Positions 18,219-27,975 of a stretch of 64,000 nt of DNA are shown piece after piece. Position numbers and translations under genes: made by a program. Where the stretch lies: NCBI GenBank assembly GCA_963757805.1, contig CAVWSM010000021.1:142800-206799 (forward strand), in the 5' to 3' direction. The stretch is from CAVWSM01 sp963757805. GTDB taxonomy: Bacteria > Actinomycetota > Actinomycetes > Jiangellales > Jiangellaceae. The notes beneath the pieces are model-generated. The model searched no databases. It worked only from the letters and a program-made list of their open reading frames with translations, and had not been told where the DNA came from. Within the stretch, counting starts at the first letter, position 1, and each line of letters begins with the position of its first letter.

Positions 18219-18603
18219 TCAGGCCGGCTCCAGCCGCGCAAGATCGTCGTGGCAGCGGCGTTCGACGTCGTCGAGCTCGGCCAGGGTCTGCTCGATGTCG
18301 CGGCGGCGGGCCTCCAGCTCGGCGCGCCGGTGGCCGATCTGCTCGAGCAGGTAGTGCAGCTGGCCGACCTCGCCGGGCTCGGCGTCGTACATCCCGACGA
18401 TCTTCTTGATCTCGGCGAGCGTGAACCCGAGGCGCCGGCCGCGCAGCACGAGCCCGAGCCGGACCCGGTCGCCGGCGTGGAACACCCGCTGGGTGCCGCG
18501 GCGCTCGGGCGTGGAGGAGCCCCTCGCCCTCGTAGAAGCGGATCGTCCGCAGGGTGACGTCGTACTCGCGAGCGAGGTCGGTGATCGTGAAGGTCTCGGC
18601 CAT
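18219..18603 (-). CDS. MerR-family regulator (LiuR-like), one frameshift
   Basis: A MerR-type activator: winged helix FTITDLAREYDVTLRTIRFY followed by EGEGLL, then after a frameshift near 18505 the second part VFHAGDRVRLGLVLRGRRLG, FTLAEIKKIVGMYD and a long dimerisation coiled coil (AELEARRRDIEQTLAELDDV). It is divergent from an acyl-CoA dehydrogenase and carboxyltransferase pair, the position and architecture of LiuR-type regulators of branched-chain amino acid breakdown. No metal-binding Cys pattern is seen. The 16-base palindrome at 18659 is its candidate operator. Confidence 0.8.
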
Positions 18604-18658
18604 CTCGCCCTCCCGATGTCATCGTCCGTCTTGGGGTTGCCGTGCCCGGCTTCTCGTG

Positions 18659-18674
18659 CTTACGTTTACGTAAG
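18659..18674. promoter_or_regulatory. 16-bp palindromic operator candidate
   Basis: CTTACGTTTACGTAAG: two perfect seven-base arms around TT. It lies 55 bases before the MerR start and 72 before the acyl-CoA dehydrogenase start, in the only gap between the divergent genes. MerR proteins bind such near-palindromes in promoter spacers. Confidence 0.6.
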
Positions 18675-18746
18675 CGTAATCCTTCGGTTCGCGCAAGGGC
18701 GCACAACGACATCGACGCGAGAGCCGATGACATTTAGGGGCTACCC

Positions 18747-19913
18747 ATGAGCTTCGAGCTGACCGAGGACCACGAGTCCTTCCGTAAGGTCGTCCGAGAC
18801 TTCGCCGAGTCGGAGGTTGCGCCGCACGCGGCCGCCTGGGACAAGGCGCACGCAATCCCTCCCGAGGTCATCCACAAGATGGGTGACTTGGGCCTGTTCG
18901 GCCTGCTGGCCCCTGAGGAGTACGGCGGGTCTGAAGGCGACCTCACCAGCCAGTGCATCGCGGTCGAGGAGATCGGTCGCGTCGACCAGTCGCTCGGCGT
19001 GACCCTCGAGGCCGCGACCGGCCTCGGCGTGGGGATGCTGGCCGAGCACGCCACGGCGGAGCAGAAGGAGCGTTGGCTGCCGGACTTGGCGACCGGCCGC
19101 GCGCTTGCCGGGTTCGGGCTGACCGAGCCGGAGGCGGGCTCCGACGCCGGCGCCACCCGCACGCGTGCTCGGCTCGATGACGGCGAGTGGGTCATCGACG
19201 GTGCCAAGCAGTTCATCAGCAACTCGGGCACGGCGATCACGTCGATCGTCGTCGCTACGGCGGTGACGGGGGAGAACCCCGACGGCACGCCGGAGATCTC
19301 CGCGATCGTCGTGCCGAGCGGCACGCCGGGCTTCACCGTGGAGCCGGCGTACGACAAGCTCGGCTGGCACGCCGCTGACACACACCCGTTGACTTTCACG
19401 GGGTGCCGGGTGCCCGAGGACCACCTGCTGGGCGAGCGCGGCAAGGGGTTCTCGATGTTCCTGGCCGGGCTCGACGATGGGCGCATCGCAATCGCCGCGC
19501 TGTCGCTCGGCTGCATCCGGGCCTGCCTCGACATGGCGAGGTCCTACGCCGTCGAGCGGCACGCGTTCGGTAGGCCCATCGGCAGCAACCAGGGCGTTTC
19601 GTTCGCGATCGCCGACCTTGCGGTCATGGCGGAAGCGGCGCACGGGCTCATCTACCGCGCGGCCTGGCTGCGCGACTCGGGAGCGCCTGCGGCGCAGGTC
19701 AAGCAGGCGGCGGCGATCGCCAAGCTGTACGCATCGGAGTCGGCGGTCACCGCGACGCGGGTCGCCTCGCAGGTGTTCGGCGGGTACGGGTTCATGGAGG
19801 AGTACCCCATCGCGCGGTTCTACCGCGACGCCAAGGTGCTCGAGATCGGCGAGGGGACCAGCGAGGTGCAGCGAATGCTCATCGCGCGCGGGCTCGGGCT
19901 GCCGGTGCGATGA
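18747..19913 (+). CDS. Acyl-CoA dehydrogenase
   Basis: A 388-residue FAD enzyme that introduces the alpha-beta double bond into acyl-CoA. Motifs: LFGLLAPEEYGGS, GFGLTEPEAGSDA, the WVIDGAKQFISNSG flavin loop, RHAFGRPIGSNQ, QVFGGYGFMEEYP and the catalytic Glu in VLEIGEGTSEVQ. With a carboxyltransferase 13 bases downstream and a MerR regulator upstream, isovaleryl- or 2-methylbutyryl-CoA is a plausible substrate, but a short-chain FadE25-type role is equally possible. ATG 18747 begins the conserved MSFELTEDH. Confidence 0.92.
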   Translation: MSFELTEDHESFRKVVRDFAESEVAPHAAAWDKAHAIPPEVIHKMGDLGLFGLLAPEEYGGSEGDLTSQCIAVEEIGRVDQSLGVTLEAATGLGVGMLAEHATAEQKERWLPDLATGRALAGFGLTEPEAGSDAGATRTRARLDDGEWVIDGAKQFISNSGTAITSIVVATAVTGENPDGTPEISAIVVPSGTPGFTVEPAYDKLGWHAADTHPLTFTGCRVPEDHLLGERGKGFSMFLAGLDDGRIAIAALSLGCIRACLDMARSYAVERHAFGRPIGSNQGVSFAIADLAVMAEAAHGLIYRAAWLRDSGAPAAQVKQAAAIAKLYASESAVTATRVASQVFGGYGFMEEYPIARFYRDAKVLEIGEGTSEVQRMLIARGLGLPVR

Positions 19914-19926
19914 AGGCCGCGCGGCG

Positions 19927-21453
19927 ATGACCGAGCACGCGAAGCAGATCACGGCGGCGCGTGAGGCGACGCTGGCGCCGAGCGCGGCCGCGGCAACCAA
20001 GCTCGCGGCGCAGGGCAAGCTGTACGTCCGCGATCGCCTCGCCCTGCTCTTCGACGAGGGCACGTTCGTGGAGGACGGTCAGCTCGCCAACGCCCTGGCG
20101 ACCGGGCTGCCCGCCGACGGTGTCGTGACGGGCCGCGGCCTGGTCGACGGTCGGCCGGCGCTCGTGGTGGCCAATGACCCCACCGTGAAGGCGGGCTCCT
20201 GGGGTGCGCGGACTGTCGAGAAGATCGTCCGCGTCACCGAGATCGCGCTCCGCGACGAGCTGCCAATCTTCTGGTTCATCGACTCCGCCGGCGCGCGGAT
20301 CACCGACCAGGTCGACCTGTTCCCAGGGCGCCGAGGAGCGGGGCGCATCTTCCACAACCAGGTGGCGCTGTCCGGGAAGGTCCCGCAGATCTGCTGCCTG
20401 TTCGGGCCGAGCGCCGCCGGCGGCGCCTACATCCCGTCGTTCTGCGACATCGTGGTCATGGTCGAGGGCAACGCGTCGATGTACCTCGGCTCCCCCCGGA
20501 TGGCCGAGATGGTCGTCGGTGAGAAGGTCACGCTCGAGGAGATGGGTGGCGCGCGCATGCACGCCACCGTCTCCGGCTGTGGCGACAACCTGGCGCGCGA
20601 CGACGCCGAGGCAATCGACCTGGCGAAGGCTTACTTCTCCTACGTGCCGTCGTCCTGGCGTGGTCGGCCGCCCACCTACGATGCCGCGGCGCCCGCAAGC
20701 GCCTTTACGTCCGATCTGGTGCCGGAGAAGGAGAACGCCGGCTACGACATCCACACGGTCATCGACGCGCTCGTCGACGAGGGCAGCTTCTTCGAGGTCA
20801 AGCCGCTGTTCGCGGCCGAGCTCGTCGTCGGGTTCGGGCTCTTGGAGGGACAGCCGGTCGGCATCGTCGCCAACAACCCGGCCGTACGCGGTGGCGTGCT
20901 CTTCGTCGACTCCGCCGACAAGGCGGCGCGGTTCATCTGGGCCTGCGACGCGTTCAACGTGCCGCTCGTCTATCTCTCCGACGTACCCGGGTTCATGATC
21001 GGGTCCGAAGTAGAGCGGCAGGGGATCATCCGGCACGGCGCCAAGATGATCACCGCGGTGGCGGAGGCGACCGTGCCGACGGTGTCGGTGATCCTGCGCA
21101 AGTCCTACGGCGCTGGGCTCTACGCCATGAGCGGGCCGGGGTTCTCACCCGACGCCTGTCTCGCGCTGCCCACCGCCAAGATCGCGGTGATGGGTCCGGA
21201 GGCGGCGGTCAACGCGGTGTACGCGAACAAGATCGCAGCGATCGACGACCCGGCTGAGCGCGAGGCGTACGTCGCGGCGCTGCGCGAGGAGTACGAAGCC
21301 GACATCGACATCCTCCGCCTCGCCAGCGATCTGGTGATCGACGCGATCGTCGAGCCGGAGCAGCTGCGCGGCGAGATCGTGGCGCGACTCGCCGCGGCAG
21401 CGGGCAAGGATCGTCGGTTCTCCGACCGGCGGCACGGCATCCCGCCGGTGTGA
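19927..21453 (+). CDS. Acyl-CoA carboxylase beta subunit (AccD1/MCC type)
   Basis: A 508-residue carboxyltransferase with paired crotonase-like halves. The N-half has WFIDSAGARI and the oxyanion glycines GPSAAGGAYIP; the C-half has LSDVPGFMIGSEVERQG and RKSYGAGLYAMSGPG. It transfers carboxyl from carboxybiotin to an acyl-CoA. The NASMYLGSPRMAEMVVGE region and the operon with an acyl-CoA dehydrogenase suggest 3-methylcrotonyl-CoA or a related substrate. It must borrow an alpha subunit, since the only one here is at 14.9 kb. ATG 19927 lies 13 bases after the dehydrogenase stop. Confidence 0.9.
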   Translation: MTEHAKQITAAREATLAPSAAAATKLAAQGKLYVRDRLALLFDEGTFVEDGQLANALATGLPADGVVTGRGLVDGRPALVVANDPTVKAGSWGARTVEKIVRVTEIALRDELPIFWFIDSAGARITDQVDLFPGRRGAGRIFHNQVALSGKVPQICCLFGPSAAGGAYIPSFCDIVVMVEGNASMYLGSPRMAEMVVGEKVTLEEMGGARMHATVSGCGDNLARDDAEAIDLAKAYFSYVPSSWRGRPPTYDAAAPASAFTSDLVPEKENAGYDIHTVIDALVDEGSFFEVKPLFAAELVVGFGLLEGQPVGIVANNPAVRGGVLFVDSADKAARFIWACDAFNVPLVYLSDVPGFMIGSEVERQGIIRHGAKMITAVAEATVPTVSVILRKSYGAGLYAMSGPGFSPDACLALPTAKIAVMGPEAAVNAVYANKIAAIDDPAEREAYVAALREEYEADIDILRLASDLVIDAIVEPEQLRGEIVARLAAAAGKDRRFSDRRHGIPPV

Positions 21454-21502
21454 GCCTGTGCGCGGCCCGTGTCGCCACAGTGACCGGGAAGTCCCTGCCG
21501 GA

Positions 21503-21546
21503 CGCTTATGCATTTGCCGGCGAGAATGTCAGCAAATGCATAAGCG
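21503..21546. repeat. TAYGCANNTGC hairpin family, copy 4
   Basis: Perfect 15-bp stem CGCTTATGCATTTGC (21503-21517) with complement at 21532-21546 and a 14-base loop containing AATGTCA. It lies between the convergent ends of accD and pspA. Confidence 0.8.
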
Positions 21547-21617
21547 CCCAGACCGACACCCCCTCTGGCCCAATGGAGGAGAGCAGGCGGTCGCCTAGGT
21601 CCTCACGTGCGCCAGGA

Positions 21618-22427
21618 TCACCAGTCGGTGGTGCTCCCGGACGACGTGGGGGTTGCCGACGACGACGTCGACGATCTCGGAGCCGATGTGCCGGAGCCGA
21701 TCGCACCGGCAGGCGACGAGCCAGCCTTCAGCTCTGCCAGGCGAGCCTCTACCTCGGTGACCTCGCCGATGTCGTCCAGGCTTTCGAACTGCGAGTCCAG
21801 GCTGGATGCGGCGAGCTCCGCCTGGCCGGCGACCTTGGCTTCCTCGCGGCGGATCTTGTCCTCGAACCGCCCGAGGTCGCTGGTCGGGTCCATGATGTCG
21901 ATGCTCTTGACGGCGTCCTGCACCTTGCCCTGGGCCTCGGCCATCTTGGAGCGCGCGACCAACTCGGATCGCCTGCCCTGTAGCTCGGTCAGCTTGTTGC
22001 GCATGTTGTCCAGGCCAGCCTTGAGCTTGTCGACGACCTGAGTCTGCTGTGCGACCTGGGGCTGAGCGGCCTTGATCTCGCCCTCTGCGCTGATCTGGCG
22101 CTGGAGCGCGACCTTGGCGAGGTTGTCGAACTTGTCGGCGTTGGCGGCGTCGCCGGCCTGGCGGAACTCGTCGCCCTTCTGGCTTGCCGCCACCGCCTTG
22201 GCGCCCCACTCCTGGGCGGCCCGCTGGTCCTCGGCCATGTCCTGCTCGAGCATGCGCAGGTTGCCGATGGTCTGGGCCACCGCTTCCTCGGCCTCGGCGA
22301 TGTTGTTGGTGTAGTCACGCACCATCTGGTCCAGCATCTTCTCGGGGTCCTCGGCGGAGTCGAGCATCGAGTTGATGTTGGCCTTCGTGAGCTGGGCGAT
22401 GCGTCCGAAGATGGATTGCTTGGCCAT
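21618..22427 (-). CDS. pspA: PspA/IM30 family protein
   Basis: A 269-residue, almost fully helical coiled-coil protein of the PspA/IM30/Vipp1 (ESCRT-III-like) family. It begins MAKQSIFGRIAQLTKANINS and continues DPEKMLDQMVRDYTNNIAEA, a hallmark N-terminal stretch. The long heptad region runs to about residue 225, followed by a Ser/Thr/Gly-rich tail not usual in E. coli PspA. Such proteins assemble on the inner face of stressed membranes. It lies 92 bases behind the TPM protein on the same strand. ATG 22427 begins the conserved start. Confidence 0.9.
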   Translation of the reverse strand: MAKQSIFGRIAQLTKANINSMLDSAEDPEKMLDQMVRDYTNNIAEAEEAVAQTIGNLRMLEQDMAEDQRAAQEWGAKAVAASQKGDEFRQAGDAANADKFDNLAKVALQRQISAEGEIKAAQPQVAQQTQVVDKLKAGLDNMRNKLTELQGRRSELVARSKMAEAQGKVQDAVKSIDIMDPTSDLGRFEDKIRREEAKVAGQAELAASSLDSQFESLDDIGEVTEVEARLAELKAGSSPAGAIGSGTSAPRSSTSSSATPTSSGSTTDW

Positions 22428-22519
22428 GGTCCCCGTCCTTCCCATCGGCGACTGTGCCGAGTGAGTGCCGTGCAGTGTGAGCGGTACGAGTAACGCGGCG
22501 GGCCCCGCGCTGTACTGGA

Positions 22520-24528
22520 TCAGAAGCGGCCACCTCCACCTCGGCGGCTACGCGTCCTGCTGCCGCCATAGCTCGCGGGCGCCCGCCCCCCGCTGCGGCC
22601 GCCTCCGCCGCCACCGAACATGCCCCCGCCACCACCGCCGCCGCTCATCATGTCGACGAGGATGCCGCCGAGAACGGCTCCGGCGAAGCCGCCCATTGCG
22701 CCGCCTCCGCCTCCGCCACCCCCATAGCCGCCCCCCATCGGCGACTGGAACGCGCCGACGTCGGCCTGCGCCATCGAGCCGGCCTGCTCGGCCAACGCAT
22801 CGGCGTGCTGGGCGTGCTGAAGGGCTGTCGTCGGGTCCTGCTGGGCCAGCTGCATCGCGGCGTCGAGATGCCGTTGCGCCTCGGCAAGTCGCGTACGGGC
22901 ATCGCCCCCGACCCCGCCTCGCCGGGTGGAGATGAAGTCGGTGACCGCAGAGATCTCCGCGCGCGCCGCCATGATCGCCTGGTCGAGTGCCTGCGCGGCC
23001 CGGACGGCGCGGGCGCGCTCGTCCCGTACGGAGACGAGCGCCTCGTCGAGGGCGCCGCCGGCCTGTTCGAGCTGCCGCAGGGCGCCCAGCGGGTCGGCGG
23101 GGGTCGTGCTCGACGTGGCCGCGATGGCGGCCGCCAACGCGGCCTCGGCCTGCTGCACAAGGTGAGGCAGCTGCGCCGCCGCCTGTCCACCGCCTCCCGC
23201 AGCCGCGAGCGAGCGGGCTTCGGCCAGGTCTTTCTCCGTCTCGACGCGTGCGGCCGCGACCTTCTCGGCAGCGGCTTGCAGGTCCCCGTCGAGCCGGCCG
23301 ATCGCGTCGAGCAAAGTCGCGCCCTGCGCCAATGCTTCCTCGGCGGCGCGGGCGCTGACGACCGCTTCGCCGCGCTTGCCTGACGCCAGCAGCGAGGTGC
23401 CTTCGGCAAGCTCGGTGCGGGCGAACGCGAGGCGGTCTTGGGCCTGCGCGATGTTGTCGTTGACCGTGGCAAGTGCCGTCGGTGCGAACCTCGACCGCAG
23501 CGCCTCCAGCCGAGCCTGCTCCTTCGGGATTCGGCCCTCGATCGACGTGGCCACCTCGTCGAGCTTGGGTAGCTCCGTGTCGATCGTCTTCTCCAGGTCG
23601 CGGAGCCGGTCGAAGTCCTCAGCGTGGTCGTCGAGCGCCTGGTTTGCGGCGGTCAGCCGCTGGACGATCTCGGTGTAGATGGCCCGCTGGTCCTGCTCGC
23701 TGTCCGGGTTCTCGTCGTCGAGCCGCTGGCGCAAGGCGAAGGCCGCCGCCAGCTCCTGCTTGGCGTTGTCGACTGACGTACGGAACTCGGCGACAGGCTC
23801 GCTGCCGAACTGCGCTTCGGCAAACCCCACCTCCTGCTCGCTCGTCTTCACCGCGTCATCGGTCTCGACGAGGAGCCCGTTGGCGCGTTTGCTGAGATCC
23901 TCGGTCGAGAGTTGCGCGAGCTCGTCCGCAGACGCGGGCGCGGTCACTCGCGGGCGCCGCGACCTGCGGTAGGCCCAGTACCCGCCGCCGGCCACCACCG
24001 CCGCGCCGCCGACCCACACCCAGCCGGACACCCCGCCACCGCCGTCGCTGCCGATCTCCTCGCGGTAGGCATCGGCGGCGGCGATGGCCGCGCCGGCCCA
24101 GTCGTCGTCGGCGAGCAGCGGCTGGATCACCTGTTCCTCGATGCGCTCCACTTCGCTCTCGTCGAGCGGGAACTCGGCGCCGATCGAGGACGTGAAGGAG
24201 CGGTCCCCGGTCGCGACCGAGAGCAGCGCGTCGTCGATGTTGAGCTGGGACAGCTCGAACGTCTGGTTGGACCACTCCTGCGGGTCGGCGCCGTCGAACG
24301 AGTCGACGTAGACGACCCAGAGCTGAACGCCGTCCTCTTCGTTCAGTGCGTCTTGCGCGGCCTCGATGTTGGCGACGTCGTCACCAGCGAGCACGCCCGC
24401 GTTGTCGGTCACCTGCGTGGGCAGCCGGAACGGTTCGTCAGCGAATGCCGTGCCACCCAGCAGGTGACACCCACGACGGCGAGTGCCATCGAGCCCAGTG
24501 CCGCCGCGCCCGCGAGACGTGCACGCAT
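22520..24528 (-). CDS. Secreted TPM-domain membrane protein with Gly-rich tail, one frameshift
   Basis: A roughly 670-residue protein. GGAGGAG eight bases before ATG 24528 supports this start. A signal peptide (MRARLAGAAALGSMALAVVG) is followed by a frameshift near 24455 and then ADEPFRLPTQVTDNAGVLAG, the beginning of a TPM (YgcG-type) domain with IEAAQDALNEEDGVQLWVVYVD. A membrane helix around VWVGGAAVVAGGGYWAYRRSRR leads into about 400 residues of coiled coil. The end is a 60-residue glycine-rich region. TPM domains act outside the cell in membrane maintenance or photosystem assembly elsewhere. With pspA downstream it suggests an envelope-stress unit. Confidence 0.8.
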
Positions 24529-24612
24529 GGACGCTCCTCCCCGGGGATCATCCTGTTCGGCAGCCTAGCCACGGCGGGCGAGCCCGTCGCGTCGAGGGAT
24601 GGGGGCGCCCGC

Positions 24613-25239
24613 TCAGCGCCCCGGGGGTGTCCAGAGCGCGGTCCAGTCGAGGCCGTACGACCGCAGCATCCGGCGCAGCAGCGGCAGCGACAAGCCGACC
24701 ACGTTGTGGTGGTCGCCCTCGATCCCCTCGACGAAGGCGCCGCCCAGCCCGTCGACCGTGAAAGCCCCAGCCACGCGCAGCGGCTCGCCCGTCGCCAGGT
24801 AGGCATCGATCTCGTCATCGGTGATTTCGGCGAACCGGACGAGGGTCGAGGCGACTTCGGCTGTCGTACGCCCCGACCCGACGTCGACGAGGCAATGGCC
24901 GGTGTGCAGGAGTCCAGTGCGACCGCGCATGCGACGCCAGCGTTGGCGGGCGGCATCCGCGTCAGCCGGTTTGCCGTGCGCCTCACCGTCCAGCTCCAGG
25001 ACGGAGTCGCAGCCGAGTACGAGGACAAGGTCGCCGGTGTCCGGTGTGCCGAGCTGGGCGGCCACGGCCTCAGCCTTGAGTTCTGCAAGCACCAATGCCG
25101 TACGCGCCGGCGAGCTTGCTGCGACCTGGTCCTCGTCGACGCCGCTGACCATCACCTCGGGCTCGACGCCGGCGGCGCGAAGCGTCGCAAGTCGGGCGGG
25201 AGACGCAGAGGCGAGGACGAAGCGCAGTCGAGGGGTCAT
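24613..25239 (-). CDS. maf: Maf-type nucleoside triphosphate pyrophosphatase
   Basis: A 208-residue Maf protein that hydrolyses dTTP/UTP-like or modified nucleotides to monophosphates. Motifs: FVLASASPARLATLRAAG at the start, ALVLAELKAEAV, LGCDSVLELDGE with the metal Asp, GRTGLLHTGHCLV and HHNVVGLSLPLL near the end. ATG 25239 gives the conserved MTPRLRFVLAS start. Maf genes commonly sit near accE/accD in actinobacteria, as here within 5 kb. Confidence 0.92.
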   Translation of the reverse strand: MTPRLRFVLASASPARLATLRAAGVEPEVMVSGVDEDQVAASSPARTALVLAELKAEAVAAQLGTPDTGDLVLVLGCDSVLELDGEAHGKPADADAARQRWRRMRGRTGLLHTGHCLVDVGSGRTTAEVASTLVRFAEITDDEIDAYLATGEPLRVAGAFTVDGLGGAFVEGIEGDHHNVVGLSLPLLRRMLRSYGLDWTALWTPPGR

Positions 25240-25291
25240 CACGAGTGATCGACAGTAGCGGAGCGCCGAGACGCGAGGCACCCTGACAGGC

Positions 25292-25867
25292 ATGCAGCCG
25301 GTGGAGCTCCTGCAAGAGACGATGGATAGCTGGGGCGAGCGGGTACGGGCGGTGAAGCCGGATCAATGGGGGTTGCCGACGCCATGCTCGGCGTGGGACG
25401 TACACGCCCTCGTCAACCACGTCGTGGCCGAGGATCGTTGGACGACACCGCTGTTGTCGGGGCAGACGATCGCGGAGGTGGGGGACCGCCTGGACGGCGA
25501 CCTGCTCGGCGACGACCCGTACGCCGCGGACGAGGCTGCGCTCGCGGAGGCGCGCACGGCATGGTCGGCGCCGGGGGCTGACGGCCGTACGGTCCATCTG
25601 TCGTACGGCGACGAGCGCGCAGCCGAGTATGCGCTGCAGCTTGCGGCAGACCACCTGATCCACGGCTGGGACGTGGCGGCGTCGACCGGGCAGGACCGGA
25701 TGTTGCCGGCGGCCCAGGTCGAGGCGGTGGCGGAATGGTTCACCGAGCGGGAGGCCGTATACCGGGCTGCCGGGCTGATCGCGGCGCCGGTGCCGCTGAG
25801 CGATGAAGCCTCGACGCAGGATCGGCTGCTGGCGATGTTCGGGCGGGATTCGAGGTGGTCAATGTGA
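25292..25867 (+). CDS. TIGR03086-type DinB-like metal-binding protein
   Basis: A 191-residue four-helix protein of the maleylpyruvate isomerase N-terminal/DinB group. The signature PTPCSAWDVHALVNHVV near residue 30 and HLIHGWDVA near 125 supply the His ligands for a metal. Actinobacterial members often use mycothiol, but this one's substrate is unknown. It overlaps the start of the following SnoaL-like gene, and so forms a two-gene operon divergent from maf. Confidence 0.8.
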   Translation: MQPVELLQETMDSWGERVRAVKPDQWGLPTPCSAWDVHALVNHVVAEDRWTTPLLSGQTIAEVGDRLDGDLLGDDPYAADEAALAEARTAWSAPGADGRTVHLSYGDERAAEYALQLAADHLIHGWDVAASTGQDRMLPAAQVEAVAEWFTEREAVYRAAGLIAAPVPLSDEASTQDRLLAMFGRDSRWSM

Positions 25868-26232
25868 TCACCGAGAACCTGACGAAGGAGGTGGTCGACC
25901 GGTTCGGCGCCGTCTTCAACGCTCGCGACATCGACGCGGTCATGGCACTGACAACACCCGATGTTGTCTTCGACGCGACCGGGCCGTCGCCTGACGGCAC
26001 GCGCTTCGAGGGCCAGGAAGCTGTGCGCAAGGTCTGGGCCGACCTGTTCGCGAGCACGCGCGGTCCCCGCTTCGACACCGAGGAGCTGGTGGTCGCGGGG
26101 GACCGCGCGGTGGTGCGCTGGCGGTACACGTGGGTCGAGCCAGGTGGCGGGTCGGGGCACGTACGCGGCATCGACCTGTACCGCGTGCGCGACGGCCTCG
26201 TCGCCGAGAAGCTCTCGTACGTGAAGGGTTGA
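25864..26232 (+). CDS. SnoaL/NTF2-like protein
   Basis: A 122-residue small alpha+beta barrel protein with the SnoaL/NTF2 pattern: helix EVVDRFGAVFNARDIDAVMA, LTTPDVVFDATGPSPDGTRF, a GQEAVRKVWADLF helix and the strand pair AVVRWRYTW and GIDLYRVRDGLVAEKLSYV. Members are ketosteroid isomerase-like enzymes or ligand binders; no catalytic residue can be assigned. GTG 25864 overlaps the upstream stop (GTGA); GTG 25855 is an alternative start. Confidence 0.8.
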   Translation: MITENLTKEVVDRFGAVFNARDIDAVMALTTPDVVFDATGPSPDGTRFEGQEAVRKVWADLFASTRGPRFDTEELVVAGDRAVVRWRYTWVEPGGGSGHVRGIDLYRVRDGLVAEKLSYVKG

Positions 26233-26239
26233 CCCAGCC

Positions 26240-27934
26240 TCAGAGGCGAGCCAGCGCCGCCCGCAACGGGTCGAGGCCGAGCGAGCCGAGGTTGAGCGCC
26301 TGGCGGTGGAACTCCTTGACATCGAACGCGTCGCCCTTGCGCTCCCGCGTCTCCTCGCGGGCCTGCAGCCAGATGCGCTCGCCGACCTTGTAGGACGGCG
26401 CCTGGCCGGGCCAGCCCAGGTAACGGTCGAGCTCGAACTTCAGGAACTCCTTCTCGTGCGGCGCGTGCAGGAGCAGGAACTCGAAGGCGAGCTCGGGGGT
26501 CCACACCTCGCCGTCGTGGAAGCCGGCGCCCGCCGGGATCGGCAGCTCGAGGTGCAGCCCGATGTCGACGATGACCCGCGCGGCCCGGAACGACTGCGCC
26601 ATCAGCATGCCCAGCCGGTCGGCCGGGTCGTCGAGGTAGCCGAGGTCGGCCATCAGCCGCTCGGCGTACAGCGCCCAGCCCTCGCCGTGCCCCGACACCC
26701 AGCAGAGCAGCCGCTGCCAGCGGTTGAGCAGGTCGGCGCGGTAGACGTTCTGCGCGACCTGGAGGTGATGCCCCGGCACGCCCTCGTGGTAGACCGTCGT
26801 CGTCTGCTCCCACGTCTGGAACGACTCGACGCCCTCGGGCACCGACCACCACATGCGCCCGGGACGGCGTCAGGTCCTCGGACGGCCCGGTGTAGTAGAT
26901 GCCGCCGTCGTGGGTCGGCGCGATCCGGCACTCGAGCCGGCGGATCGGCTCGCGGAATGTCGAAGTGCGTGTCGGCGAGCCCGGCGACCGCGCGGTCGGA
27001 CAGCTCCTGCATCCAGCTCTGCAGCGCGTCGGTGCCGACCAGGCGGCGGCTCTCGTCGGCGTCCAGCGCGGCCCTGGCGTCGGCGACCGTGCCGCCCGGC
27101 ACGATCTGGTCGGCGACCTTGTCCATCTCCTCGCTCGAGGCGGGCCAGCTCCTGCCAGCCCCAGGCGTACGTCTCCTCGAGGTCGACCGTGGCGCCGAGG
27201 AAGTAGCGGGAGGCGAGCTGGTACGTGTCGCGCCCGAAGGCGTCCTTGTCCCTGGCGAGCGGGAGGAACTGCTCGGTCAGGAACTTGCCGAACGCCTCGT
27301 ACGCCGCCGCCGCGGCCGCGCTCCCCTCCGCAAGGCGCGCACGCAGCGACTCGTCGACCTCGGCGTCCTTGTCCGCGCCGGCAATCAGGCCCGGGAAGAA
27401 CGGCGAGTCGCCCGAGGTCCAGCGCCGGCACTGCTCTGCGCAGGACAGCACCTGGCGCTTGGCCGGCACCCGGCCGCGGGCGGCCTCGTCGAGCAGCGTC
27501 GCGCGGTAGCCGTCGAGTGCGCCGGGAATGAGGGCGAGGCGGGTGGCGATGTTGCTCCACGCCTCCGCGCCCTCGGTGGGCATGAGGTCGAACACCTCGC
27601 GTACGCCCTGCATCGGGCTCGCGAGCACGCGCAGGATCTGGACCAGGCCGGCCTCGTACATCTCGACCTCGAGGCCGAGGCGCTCCTGCATCGCCTCCTT
27701 GGCGACGCGCTCCCGCTCGTCGACGGGCTCCAGGTCGCGGAGGGCGTCGAGCGTACGGACGTTGAGGTCGTTGACCGCGGCGAGGCCGGCGGGCGACAGG
27801 TCGGGCATCTCGTGGTCGTGCCCGGGGATGCCCGCGTACGTGGCGAGCAGCGGGTCGAGGGCGGCGATCTCGTCGACGTAGGAATCTGCCAGGGCATCGA
27901 TCGAACGCGCCGGCGCGTCACTCGTTGTGGTCAC
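26240..27934 (-). pseudogene. DUF885 metallohydrolase-like protein, frameshifted
   Basis: A DUF885 family protein of about 565 residues. GTG 27934 begins an N-terminal helical part (SYVDEIAALDPLLATYAGIP, then GHDHEMPDL); the zinc-site-like HEGVPGHHLQ follows YHEGV in the C-terminal part, with GHGEGWALYAERLM and a helical end RQALNLGSLGLDPLRAALAR. Three frameshifts near 27138, 26955 and 26865 split it, yet all conserved blocks remain, so it is probably intact in the cell. The family is predicted to be a thermolysin-like peptidase; no substrate is known. Confidence 0.82.
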
Positions 27935-27975
27935 CCGGCGACCCTAACGAGTCACCTCCCGCGGAGGACAGCGGG

